Assembly: GCA_963920665.1 (NCBI GenBank)
Contig: OY987267.1
Location: forward strand, 16,182,001-16,246,000
Direction of reading: 5' to 3'
DNA: 64,000 nt
DNA from: Straminergon stramineum
Lineage: Eukaryota; Streptophyta; Bryopsida; Hypnales; Calliergonaceae
The notes beneath the pieces are model-generated. The model was not told where the DNA came from. It did not search any database and saw only the letters and a list, made by a program, of their open reading frames with translations. The position numbers and the translations under genes are program-made. Each line of letters starts with the position of its first letter. The stretch's first letter is position 1. Shown here one piece after another: positions 40,101-50,594 of this stretch.

Positions 40101-41276
40101 TTAAGTTAGCCGTCCTTCTTTTACCATTTTCGAGGCGACCGAATTTAAAACCTACCCGACGGCAGCCGCGTTTCGTCCGTTCCCCATAGGTTTCGTCGTC
40201 CGTTCTCCGTCCTCTCAGTGCCGTTTGAGCCGTTCCCTCGTTGAGTTCCCCCGTGACGTTCCCTCTTCGTTCCCTGAGTCGTTCCCTATGTGTTCCCTCC
40301 CATCGTCTCTCTCCTTGAATCAAGGAGTCGCACTGGAGAGAGGCTATGGTGGCCATTTTTTCCTTCGGTGCATCCTGTCTGGTTGTCGTTACGAGCTCGG
40401 CTATGGCTTTTCGGAAGCTCCAGTGGGATGCCGCGATGCCTCTGTAGCTGGGAAAACAGCCGCTGCTGCTGTACATTACTTTATTTTTTCTTCTTCCTTG
40501 ATGTTTTTTTTGTTGAGCGAGTGGGGATATGCGCAGGAATGAGAATGCCCGCAAGTCGTGAGCTCCAGCCGGCGTGCGGGGGTGTCTCTGCACGAACTTT
40601 GTCATCTCTTCCTAGCACTGCCTGCTGCTTCTTCCACCTGTGAGCGCCTCTTCCTACTTTTCCCCCTTGCTTCAGAGGTTTAACGGATTAGTGCGAAACC
40701 GGAGCTTCCCGTTGTCGGTGATGGCTGTGACAAGGAGACATGCCGTTGTCGGTGATGGTTTTCGTTTCCTTTCGTCGTGCAAAATGGTAGTCCATTTTGA
40801 CAATTGAGCGTGATAGGTTCGCTTCGCGCGTGTTCGTTTCTCATGCTACTTGCAGGGTGGTGGAGTAAGTAACCTCGTTATTATGACCTTCTTGAAAATG
40901 GCATTCTAGAATAATCTGCACACTTGCCACAGTGTCGTTGACTGTAGAACGCATTTACACTGTCACAATGATGAAGTAGTGACTCCGGGGGGTAGGAATG
41001 AAGAGTTTGAGTGTAATCCACAGCTGTTGTTTGCAAGCATGTGGAGAGCGTCCACACTTCTGTTGACTATAGCATAGTTTTCACACATTCTAACTTATGA
41101 TTATGAGAAGGTTGAGACGAAGGTGGTAACGTAGAGGAGGTTTAAGTGTAATCAATCCTCAGCTGTTGTTTGCGAGTACTTGGAGCGCATTGTTTCAACT
41201 GGCTTGCACAAGGAATTTTTGTTTCTATTGCGTGTATTGCTGATCTGTGGTTTTTGGTCTGGCAAGTAGGTAGGGC
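40101..41276 (+). promoter_or_regulatory. GC-rich upstream region of the lectin receptor kinase gene
   Basis: About 1.2 kb of GC-richer sequence ending at the start codon, likely promoter plus 5' leader. It contains several CGTTCCCT-like octamers (about 40230-40305), a direct repeat CCGTTGTCGGTGATGG (near 40711 and 40743), and a diverged tandem duplication (about 40937-41050 and 41061-41190) sharing AGCTGTTGTTTGC. Long open frames on both strands here (40066-40605 minus, 40225-40643 plus) look like by-products of GC content. The transcription start is not placed. Confidence 0.45.
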
Positions 41277-44220
41277 ATGAAGGCATGCCTGTCCGGGACA
41301 GGACGAGTACAGTACCTGCTGCTGGCGTGCTGCCTTTTTTATTTGGTTCCACGTTCGCATTGCGGTAAGCTTTCGTTTTGTTTTAATTACTAAGATGTGT
41401 CGCCTGGAAGGTCGCAGTTGTAAGAGTCACCATAGGAATCATAATTTTCTGTGAAACATGTCCGAATAGCGCTCCGACATGATTGGTCGTTTTTACGGCA
41501 GTTGCGACTCGTTCTCTACTGTTTGGTTGTTACTGATTATGTTTCCGTTGTGTTTTCTGGTTAGCAGAAACTTGCCCTCCTGGGTGGCAGAGAGGATACA
41601 ATGAGACGGATTGCCTTTCTCTTGTGACGAATTCTAGCATCTGGTCCGACTCGGAGAATGCATGCAAAGCGAAAGGAGGACAGCTGGCGTCGTTGAACAC
41701 GCTGGACCAGTTTTATTACGTTGAGGCGATTTGTGGTGCCGGAACTGCAGATGGCTGCTGGCTTGGTGGTCAGGAGGTAAAAGCTGGGCTTCAATCTCAA
41801 TATTTAGTGTCCTTCTCTGTGGTTCAATTTTCATATCACTACGGTCTGCTCACCATGCGATTGGTTCTCATATTCGGAATCATGTCCTTGCATTATATCG
41901 AAGGGACAACTTGAACCTTAGCATTATTTTCTGCTTCTCTTGGAGTTGTGCATATTGTTTTAGTTTCCCATCCCACAGCGTTCGTGTCCCATCCTTTGGA
42001 GTTTGAGTTCTTTTTAATGTGTGACTGAATCAGGTCATCTTGTGTATCCAGAGGTAGAAATCCAGGGGACTGTTTTTATTTACATGTTGCCATTTGAAGC
42101 CCTAATTTTGCTAAGGATTGGCTTGGCAGCTTCTTGAGGAAAAGGACGGTGTCATTCAGTGGAAATGGAGCAACTGCATTACCACACACAATGTTGACCA
42201 GCCTTGGGTGCCCATACTTCCGAATGGGAGTTGCACAGCAACGATCTGTCCTAATCCAGAATCACCCCGGCTGTGTACAGTTCTCACTAGAGCAGGGGTT
42301 AAGTGGGATTTATGCTCCACCACTCATTCATACCTCTGTGCCATCGGACAAGGTCAGTTGCTTTCTATGTAGCGGATAACTTATGTATTTCATAATGGCT
42401 CAAGAATTCGGATATTCAAGTGTAATATTAGTTTGAAAGGTTTTCATGTACAATTCATTTAACGAAACTGGCAGTCCTCTTGCATTCAGATTACGTAAGG
42501 AACGAGAGTCCCAAACTTACGACATTTGGGGGCTTTCCTTATTTCAATGACTTTAAAATTTTGACAAATGTATGCAGATGTCCGTTTGAGTTTTCACAAC
42601 ATGAATCAATCATGAAATGTGCCCCCTTCTGAAATGTACGGCTCAATCTGGATTTGTATGGGATGTTTTCCGACTAACGTTTTCCCGTTGTTTCCATGCT
42701 TTTCGCAGATTCGGATTGCAAGGCCCCGAAGCCGAATCACAGAGAGTACACGATCATACTGATCACAGTGTGCACCATTCTTTCCTTCACCACCACAGCT
42801 ATTGTGGTATTTCTGTTGGCGTACAGGCGAAGCAAGAGACGGCGGAGGTCCCGCCGTCGAAAACTTGCAGAATTATCTAGTGCTAGCGGGCTATTACAAC
42901 CCGCATTTAGGTTGTACACAATCAGGGAGTTAGAGGCAATGACTGGGATTTTTTCAGAAGCAAATTTGCTAGGGAATAGTAGTAGACCGAAAGAGACTGG
43001 CGGGACTTACAGGGGGATGCTGCCAGATGGGAAGTTGGTTGCTGTCAAGAGGTTGCAGCGGACACCGCTTCAATCACAGAAGGAATTCGTGTATGATGTG
43101 TTGCGTATCGCACGACTGAGGCAGCCCAATCTGGTGGCTGTTAGAGGGTGTGCCTATGAGAGCCGCCAAGGGTATATTGTTTATGAGTTCCTAGCCAATG
43201 GATCTCTTGAACAATGGCTTCATAGTAGGTCTCCAGAAGCTCACGCGTTGGACTGGGGGCAACGAGTGCGTATTGCTACGACTCTTGCCCAAGGCCTTTC
43301 GTAAGCTCTTCAACTCTCTCATGTACACATTGCAAGCAATATTTCAATGCATCAGCATTGCTTCGTTAGGCTTACTTGTCCTTATGAATATGGTCCCTCT
43401 CAAGTTAGAATGCCCAAGTCAATTTTCAATGTACCCCAACCAGCACACTGCAATTTCATTTTGATATTGTAGAAGTTCTTACAACTTTCACATTTGGAAC
43501 TGAGTTGCCTATACGTTGCATTGGAGTTTGATATTGTAGTAGTTCTTTTTTAACTCTTTTCACTTGTGGAATTGCAGTTATCTACATGATACGTTGAAGC
43601 CACATGTAGTGCACAGGGACGTGCGAGCAAGCAATGTACTTCTGGATGAGAATTTCGATGCACATATTCTTGGGCTAGGCCTGAGCCGGCTAGTACTGCG
43701 TGAAGCCACCGTGGGTCACACAGTAATAGCCGGCACATATGGATACCTGGCCCCAGAATTTGTGTACAGAAACGAACTCACAACGAAGAGCGATGTGTAC
43801 AGCTACGGGGTGTTGCTGTTGGAGCTCATCACGGGGCGCAAACCAACAGTGGATGGCGTGGAGCCTTCGGACTGGCAGAGCACGTTCGAGTGGGCAACCC
43901 CACTGGTCCAAGCCCAACGATTTATTGAGCTTTTGGACCCCAGTATTGAGACCATTCCGGATGTAGCTCAGATACAGTGTTGTGTGGACTTGGTGTACGC
44001 CTGTACCCAGCATGTGCCTGCGAGTAGGCCTCGGATGTCGTATGTGGCGCATCAGCTGATGGAGCTCAGACAAGGGCTTGTTCCTCTCCCTCTCAGCCGT
44101 GCGCAAAATCCACCGCCTCCTCCTCCTCCACCAGTAAATAGGACTGAGCACATGGACATCATGAATCGGGGCGATAATACATCCTCTCTTGAAATTGAAA
44201 TTACAGAGGTCCCTTCCTAA
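41277..44220 (+). CDS. C-type lectin receptor-like (pseudo)kinase, At1g52310 type
   Basis: Five exons: 41277-41364, 41568-41776, 42130-42352, 42709-43300 and 43578-44220, GT-AG, phases 1, 0, 1, 2, giving 584 aa. The order is a signal peptide (1-29), a C-type lectin domain (about 32-170, with CPPGW, CWLGG and QWKWSN), one membrane helix (about 188-212) with an Arg/Lys-rich stop-transfer run, then a kinase-like domain. Lys287 (VAVKRL) and HRDVRASN (Asp385) are present, but the DFG site reads LGLGLS and the glycine loop is degenerate, so catalysis is doubtful. No EPN or QPD sugar-binding motif was seen. The tail has eight prolines (about residues 552-559). Arabidopsis At1g52310 has the same architecture and also lacks DFG. 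It presumably acts at the plasma membrane in perception or signalling; the ligand is unknown. Confidence 0.94.
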
Positions 44221-44831
44221 ATTCTTGCCTTGTGTATGGTTCACTTCCCAAGTATTGTTTGTGTGTTCATGCTCACGGTGTCTGATGGTGTACATGAATG
44301 AGATTTTCTTCTTCCGTATCATTTATGACACTGCATTGGTGGAGCTTATGCAGTGGTAGTGGCTTCTGATGAGGTAAGAAATTCGTAGTTCCTGACTCTC
44401 TCTTTATGAGAGTTATTGTGGTAGGTCGGGAGTCCTATTTGTGGCCCTTGGACGTGTAAGCTTGGAAGGACGTGGCCTCCATCACCAAGGTAGTAGACAA
44501 AATACTTCGATGATTGTTCAATAGCTGCTTTCTTTGTTTCTGTTCTTTGCTTCTACAGTTTCTGAAATAGTTAAGTCATCCATCCGTCATTACAGAGTTA
44601 TTACTCCAGTGTACAACGGAGTAATATCTAAGGTGGTGCTGAGTTGTGTATGGTTTTATCTAGTTGATATGAAATTAGGGGAATTGATGCAATTAAGCTG
44701 TACTGATGACCTTGGAAGTACAGAATCTATTTAACTGGCACATGCTCACGTAGATTTTGCCTTCGATTCTGGGACGTATATCAGCGGGTTGAAGAAAAAA
44801 TTCCTTGAAGCAGGAGCTATCTGATGGATAA
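44221..44831. other. 3' flank of the lectin kinase gene
   Basis: Probable 3' untranslated region and spacer. The small open frame at 44534-44734 has no known motif. No canonical AATAAA was seen close to the stop. Confidence 0.45.
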
Positions 44832-45336
44832 CTACACAGAATAGTGAAATTAGATTGTCACACACTAATATCTCGACATTTGACACTATTTGAACATTTC
44901 TAGTTATTGCACAAGAATGCACTACTTTTGAATTGCATATTGTTGTTATTGGGACTTAATGAACCTCCATGTATACAAATGAAAATGTTTTTAGAAATAT
45001 TTGTTGACTTTGACGGTTTGTAAAGTAACTTTCTAGTTAAAAGGCAACCTAATTGTTAACCCCTAAGTGCCCCAACGCCTCAAATCTGACCTCTTAAAAA
45101 TAAAAGGTTGCCCTATTTGACTATTATAATCTTTTGAATGATATGGGGAAATCATTTGTCCTTTCTTCCGCACGCTCCAGACTTGTCGCCACTACCAATA
45201 GGTATGGCCTATTTCTATGGATCTTGTTCTGGGTGATAGTTTGATTGGAGAGAGTGTAGAAGGGTCTGAATTTCAGTAAATATATATATTGGGTGCTTAG
45301 GGGTTGAGGCAACCTAATTTCACTATTTTGTGTAGA
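44832..45336. mobile_element. TIR MITE with CTACACA.AATAGTGAAATTAG ends, interrupted
   Basis: The left CTACACAGAATAGTGAAATT and right AATTTCACTATTTTGTGTAG are inverted. The element aligns in the same orientation with the uninterrupted 57772-58009 copy (238 bp). The extra length is the insertion at 45055-45308. Confidence 0.8.
45055..45308. mobile_element. TTAACCCC-ended element inserted in the 44.8-kb MITE
   Basis: Left end TTAACCCCTAAGTGCCCC; right end GGGTGCTTAGGGGTTGA. An inverted relative is at 60351-60606. It sits exactly between two copies of GGCAACCTAATT (45043-45054, 45309-45320), whereas the empty relative has one. Non-coding. Confidence 0.75.
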
Positions 45337-45610
45337 TAACATTGGTGTAAAAGGTAACCACATTTGAACTGAATGCATCTAAATGAACTCTCCAAACAAA
45401 TGAAGCATGCAATAGGAACCGACAATTAATTATTGTTGGTAGATATTTCTAGTTGCATTGTAATAGAAGTAGTTGCATAAATTTTGGAAATTTTCTGAAT
45501 TAGTTACAAATTTTAAAGGTGGAAAGTGTAGCAAGCTATAAGTGTAATCTAGGTGTTGTGAAACTCCATTTGATGCACATTAAGAAATAACATTACTTGT
45601 AGTAGCAACA

Positions 45611-45843
45611 ATGTTAGTATGTGAACCCAAGAATGTGAGCTTGTGAGCATTGAGCCTTCATTATAAGTACCTATAATATAGATACAACACACTAGGTGTA
45701 TGTATCATAAACACCTATAATATGGGTATTTATAACATATATATCCTATAATCATAGATGGTTTCTATAGCATATATACCTGTAACATAGGTGTGTCATA
45801 TTTTAGACTCATAGGCTGATACTCCTATGCTTACATAATAGCA
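45611..45843. mobile_element. TIR element with internal CTATAA repeats, short copy
   Basis: Ends ATGTTAGTATGTGAACCC and GCTTACATAATAGCAC are imperfectly inverted. The interior has short AT-rich repeats of the CCTATAATATGGGTA type. It is related to 50180-50594. Confidence 0.5.
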
Positions 45844-46316
45844 CCCCACTTGGTAGTAGTAACAAAACATGTGATAAATAAGTTAAAACAAAAAGAAGTG
45901 TTTTAGAATCCTTATAAGGTAGTCACCTCTACAACACTACAAATTGAGCCATTCATTATCCAAATGTGGTCCAAAACTCCACCTTACCCTTGTCCTTTTC
46001 AATATTCACGATATTGGGTATCCTCCTTGTTAAGTTTCCTTCAAAAGTAGGGGTGAGAATTGGATGTGGTTACTTTAACTTATGTTGCAAAAGTTGTCAT
46101 TTTTTTGAATTAGTTGATCACCTGTAAGGGAAAAATATTTCTTGGATGAAATTTTGGTACATAGTCCTTTGCAACATATTGCATTGATAATGGATCACTA
46201 TTTGTAGTTAGTGGCACAAGATAGATTCATTATTTTAATACAACTTTGATTAATGGAAAATTGTCGAACATCAAGTGAGATATTGCCTACATTGAGAAAG
46301 AAGTGTCTATATTGAA

Positions 46317-46649
46317 CATTGGATGGGATTCAGCTGCCCTGGAGGGCCGTTTCAGGCCAGTTCCCAAGGCTGGGAACCAGCCAGGGCTGTCCAGAATTTA
46401 AAATTATTAAAAAATTTGAAAAAATTTGAAAACAAAATAAAAAAATATTAAAAATTAATTTTTTTTTTCAAAAAAGATATTTAAAAATTAATTTTTTTTT
46501 TCAAAAAAGATATTTAAAAATTAATTTTTTATTATTATCCGACGTGGCCGTCGCTTGACCATGTCAGCGAGCTGCTGTGGCCGAGTTCCCACAGTCTTAG
46601 AACTTCTGGGAACTCGCAGTCTTCCGCAGGAGTTCATTCTCATCTAATG
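46317..46649. mobile_element. TIR MITE with CATTAGATGAGA-type ends
   Basis: Left CATTGGATGGGATTC; right end reads CATTAGATGAGAATG on the other strand. GC-rich inner ends (GAGGGCCGTTTCAGG and GGGAACTCGCAGTC) enclose an AT-rich core with a 33-bp tandem repeat (about 46450-46530). Relatives are at 47634-47922 and 61549-63047. Confidence 0.65.
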
Positions 46650-47175
46650 ACTTGTGCTTATAAGGTTGTTTTGAGTGGGTCATATCGAACTTCCTTGTGT
46701 ACAATTCTATATAGGTTGCAATGGATAAGTCCATTGCTCTTCATTGATTATGGTGACATTAAATATGGAACCCTTCGTAGTTATGCTTTTTATAATAGAA
46801 TCAATGAAATTGGTTTAAAGTGTTTTCAATAAAACTATATACTTCTTTATGGACAGAAGGAGTATGAGTTTTAAGTTGCATGTAAAATTGAGATCTATGA
46901 CCATCCACATGCTTTTCTTTAATTATCATAGTTTTTCATATATGGTGTTTCAAATGCATATTTCTATGCATGCAGTCCAAATATTCTAATTTTGAGATTC
47001 ATCTTTGTCATTTAAAGCACAAAATTTTTAAAAATGAGTTATGACATCAATCTTTGACAACGTATTGTGAAACAATGAGATTAGATAATCACTAAATATA
47101 TTACATTGATTGTGTACATCACAGGAGCTTTCTTTCAATGCATTGCATAATCTCTGAATATCAAATGATTATATA

Positions 47176-47533
47176 TAGTAGAACCTATCTAAAGTAATAG
47201 GGCTTAGATTGCCTATCAATATTACATAGAGAGGTTTATTGATTTAGAGAGGGTTTGTGCATTCAAGAATTTGCAATCTTTGCATAACTGACGTTGTTTG
47301 GGATGTGCATTGGATTTTGTAGGTAGGTTGTCAAAGGACACTTATCAATCTCAAAACACATAATTGTGGCAAGAACAATATTGGGACAACACCTTCCTTA
47401 TCTAGGTCTTTGACATGGTCTAGGTCCAACACAATTTCCTTATTTGTCTTCCATTTCGTGCTACTATTTATTATATTCCCCAAGCTGGGATTACTAAACA
47501 TTATTATGTTATAGAGGTTTGTTGGTTCTACTA
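47176..47533. mobile_element. MITE with TAGTAGAACC ends
   Basis: Left TAGTAGAACC, right GGTTCTACTA. TA precedes the left end; the right flank is TG, possibly mutated. It is related to 37937-38298. Confidence 0.6.
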
Positions 47534-47633
47534 TGATTTGATAGTCATCCAATTTTTTTTAAAGGAAAGGATTATTTAGGTCCTAAGACTAGCTTAGGTG
47601 AAAAGTGTTTTAGAAAAGTTTTGGATAATAGCA

Positions 47634-47922
47634 CATTAGAAGAAATTTAGCTACTTTGGAAGCCTATGAGTTCCCCATAAGCACTTGGACTGTGGGAACT
47701 TGGCGTTAGCAGCAAGCTAACGTGGCTAAGTGATTGCCACAACAAATAATAATAATAAAATATTTTTTTTCATAATTTTATTTAATAATATAAAATATAC
47801 ATTTTATTACATTTCAATTCTAATTTTTAAATATTTTCAATTTTCAATTTTTAAAAATTTTGGTTGCAATATGGGGGACCAACCTGAAATAGTCTTCTAC
47901 TATAGCTAAATCTCTTCTAATG
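47634..47922. mobile_element. TIR MITE with CATTAGAAGA ends
   Basis: Left CATTAGAAGAAATTTAGCT and right inverted AGCTAAATCTCTTCTAATG differ at one position. The interior has the GTGGGAACTTGGCG / ACGTGGC block shared with 46317-46649. Length is 289 bp. Confidence 0.75.
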
Positions 47923-50179
47923 CAATTGCACAATAGGGAATTGCAATTTCCCAAATGAAGTTGCTATGCATGAAGTGTCTTTTTCCATTAGTTTACACCA
48001 AAAGTTACATTAGGACTTCCAATTCATTTTGTTATAACCAATTGATGACCTTTACTAATAACTTAGGCTCAATCAAATTTTAAAAATAGCAATTTTTTTA
48101 ACTCTAAAAATTGCAATCTAAGATTTTGGAGATAAAAATTAAATATTTAAAAAATATAAAAATATTCTAAAGTGATATGAATACAAAAAAAAAAAAATTT
48201 CGAAGATCTTTATTAAAATGTTCAATAATGATCTCAATTGTTATAAATGAGATTTTAAATTTGACTTGTATAATAAATTGTTGATAAAGTGCTCTTTTGT
48301 TGTAAAGTTTTCATCTAGACTAGACATAGGTTATTTATAAGATTTCATTGATTAGATTATGTAACTTGAAGATAAACCTTGTTTGCAAAACTTTCATTTG
48401 CATCAAATTCAATTTACATTTACAATAGAGATTTTCAAAGTTATGAGAATATTACAAACATAGTGAATTGTGCATTGGGATAAAGGATACCTTCTACATG
48501 ATGTACCTTTCCTAGCTTTGACTATGATGGCATTGGTATAAGCATTCTAGATTCCTTTTTTTTCACCATCTTTCTAAAATTAAAAAAACTCAATATGTGA
48601 ATATTGTCTAATGTGATATCTAGTTAAATCCTATATAAAATATAATTTTTCAATATAATTAATTTGGTGTCTATAATCCAATTCACAAAGTCAAAAGAAA
48701 TCTTAATATATGAGGCAAATTATTTTGCAATTGTTAAAAGTTTGATTTTCAATTAAAAAATGTGAAGAGGGAAAGACAAATAAGTGTTTTGTAAGTGTGA
48801 AAAATTTCTGTAATAGTATAGCGTAATTCAATAAGTTCACAGACAAACTAGCTAATTGTTTCATATTGCATTTTTCTATTAGAAATTATTTAATTTTATT
48901 TGCTTAATGGTTATTTAGAGAAATAGCACTTGCCTTTCATGCCTTGAAGTCAATAAAATTTTCAACAAGTGAAATTGGTACTTTTTGGTAGAAAAATGCA
49001 ATTTAAAATATAAGTGTGTCTCTTTCTATTCAAATTCACACTTAATCCAAAAATACTTGAGATACTACATTTAGGTGTTGATAAAACTTTGGAGTTAACT
49101 AAAATCTCACCAATTTACTAATTTTAGATCTTGGAGTACATATACTTGTTCAATTCTATTTTTAATATCAAAATGCATTTTGGGAAAAACATAATGATCC
49201 TTCTATTCAATATTTTATGCAAGGGAGCTATTACAAAAACTTGATCATCTAGTGTTAAGAGTCCTTAAAAATGATCCTCAAATACACTAGATCATGGTCA
49301 AAGGATTACATTGTAGTTTCATTTAAGAAAATTATATGGTATATTTGATGTGCCATAAATTGTTTATGGTTCAAGACGTTATGTCATATTATCTCATATT
49401 TTTTTTCAGTGCCGTAATTTTAAATGTAAAAGTGAAAAATTAGGATTGAAACTTTCAAAGGTTTATATCTTTTGTGATCAAATATCATGATCTTTCAATT
49501 TGTATGAGATATTGTTGTGTTTCTTTTCTAAATAATTCATAATAAGTCTAGTGTAAGAGTGTATGATTAAAAATTATAAGTAATAATAAAATCTATCCAA
49601 TTTTTTTAATTTTTAATTTATCATAGTCTCTTAGAAGATCAAAAAGTCACATTGGGCATTAATAGACTTTGCTGCTATGTTTAGAAGAAAGTGCCCCAAA
49701 GTGTCATATTCTATTGCATTGAGCAATGGATTTTTTTCATGAAAGAAAATTACGTTTGAAATGTTTTAAAAGTGATATTTTCTTGAATTTTAACCATAAA
49801 AACATTCTACCAGACAAATGTGAGAATGTTTGGAAGCTCTTTTAGAAAATTTGACCTTATAGATTCATGGTTTTAGTGGCCAAAATGAAGGAACAAGTTT
49901 ACATCAAATCTTTCAATGTTGAGGTATCACTTTTGAACTTTTCATTAGAAAATCAATGTCCTTCAGAAGTTCAAATAGTATTGAGAGACATTATATTGAG
50001 GACACAAGTTTTGAATATTTGTAAAAATATTCAACAAAATATCCTTTATCTTCATTCTTCTAAAAAATAGTAGACAAAGGAGATACAAGGTGATGAGAAA
50101 TACTAAATTGTTGGCAAATTATATATGTAAGATTATTTTCAAACAAACTTTACTTTTGAGAAGAAATTCTGTGATCAAT
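47923..50179. other. AT-rich intergenic, nothing identified
   Basis: One open frame (49867-50070) without recognisable motif. No element ends found. Confidence 0.45.
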
Positions 50180-50594
50180 GATGCTAGCATGTGAGCCTAG
50201 AAATGAGAGCCTATGAGCCTTGAGCCTAGGTGTAAGTGGATATTCTACAACTATTGAAGGTGTTTATAACATACATACTTATAATACGAGTACTCTATAA
50301 CCATGTAAGGTGCTTGTAACATAGGTGTCTATAATATAAATATATTATAACCATGGAAGGTGCCTATCACATAGGTACCTAAAACATAAACACCTATAAT
50401 ATAATTAGACATTTATTATATAAACATCCTATAACCATGGAAGGTGCTTATAACATAGGTATCTACAATATAGGCACCTATAATTATAAACATCCTATAA
50501 CTATAGAAGGTACCTATAATTTAGGTTCCAATAATATAGAAGCCTAGGCTCCTAAGCTCATGGGCTCAAGATCCTAGGCTCACATACTAGCATC
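50180..50594. mobile_element. TIR element with internal CCTATAACCATGGAAGGTGC repeats
   Basis: Left GATGCTAGCATGTGAGCCTAG and right CTAGGCTCACATACTAGCATC form an inverted repeat. Between them four or more imperfect copies of CTATAACCATGGAAGGTGC alternate with TATAACATAGGTAC-like units. Non-coding, 415 bp. Confidence 0.75.

Noticed and set aside
40066..40605. 179-codon open frame on the minus strand
   Set aside because: Antisense to the GC-rich leader of the lectin kinase gene; Arg/Thr-rich with no domain, and other frames are also open there.
43690..44322. 210-codon open frame on the minus strand
   Set aside because: Exactly opposite the kinase exon 5; a mirror frame of a real coding exon.
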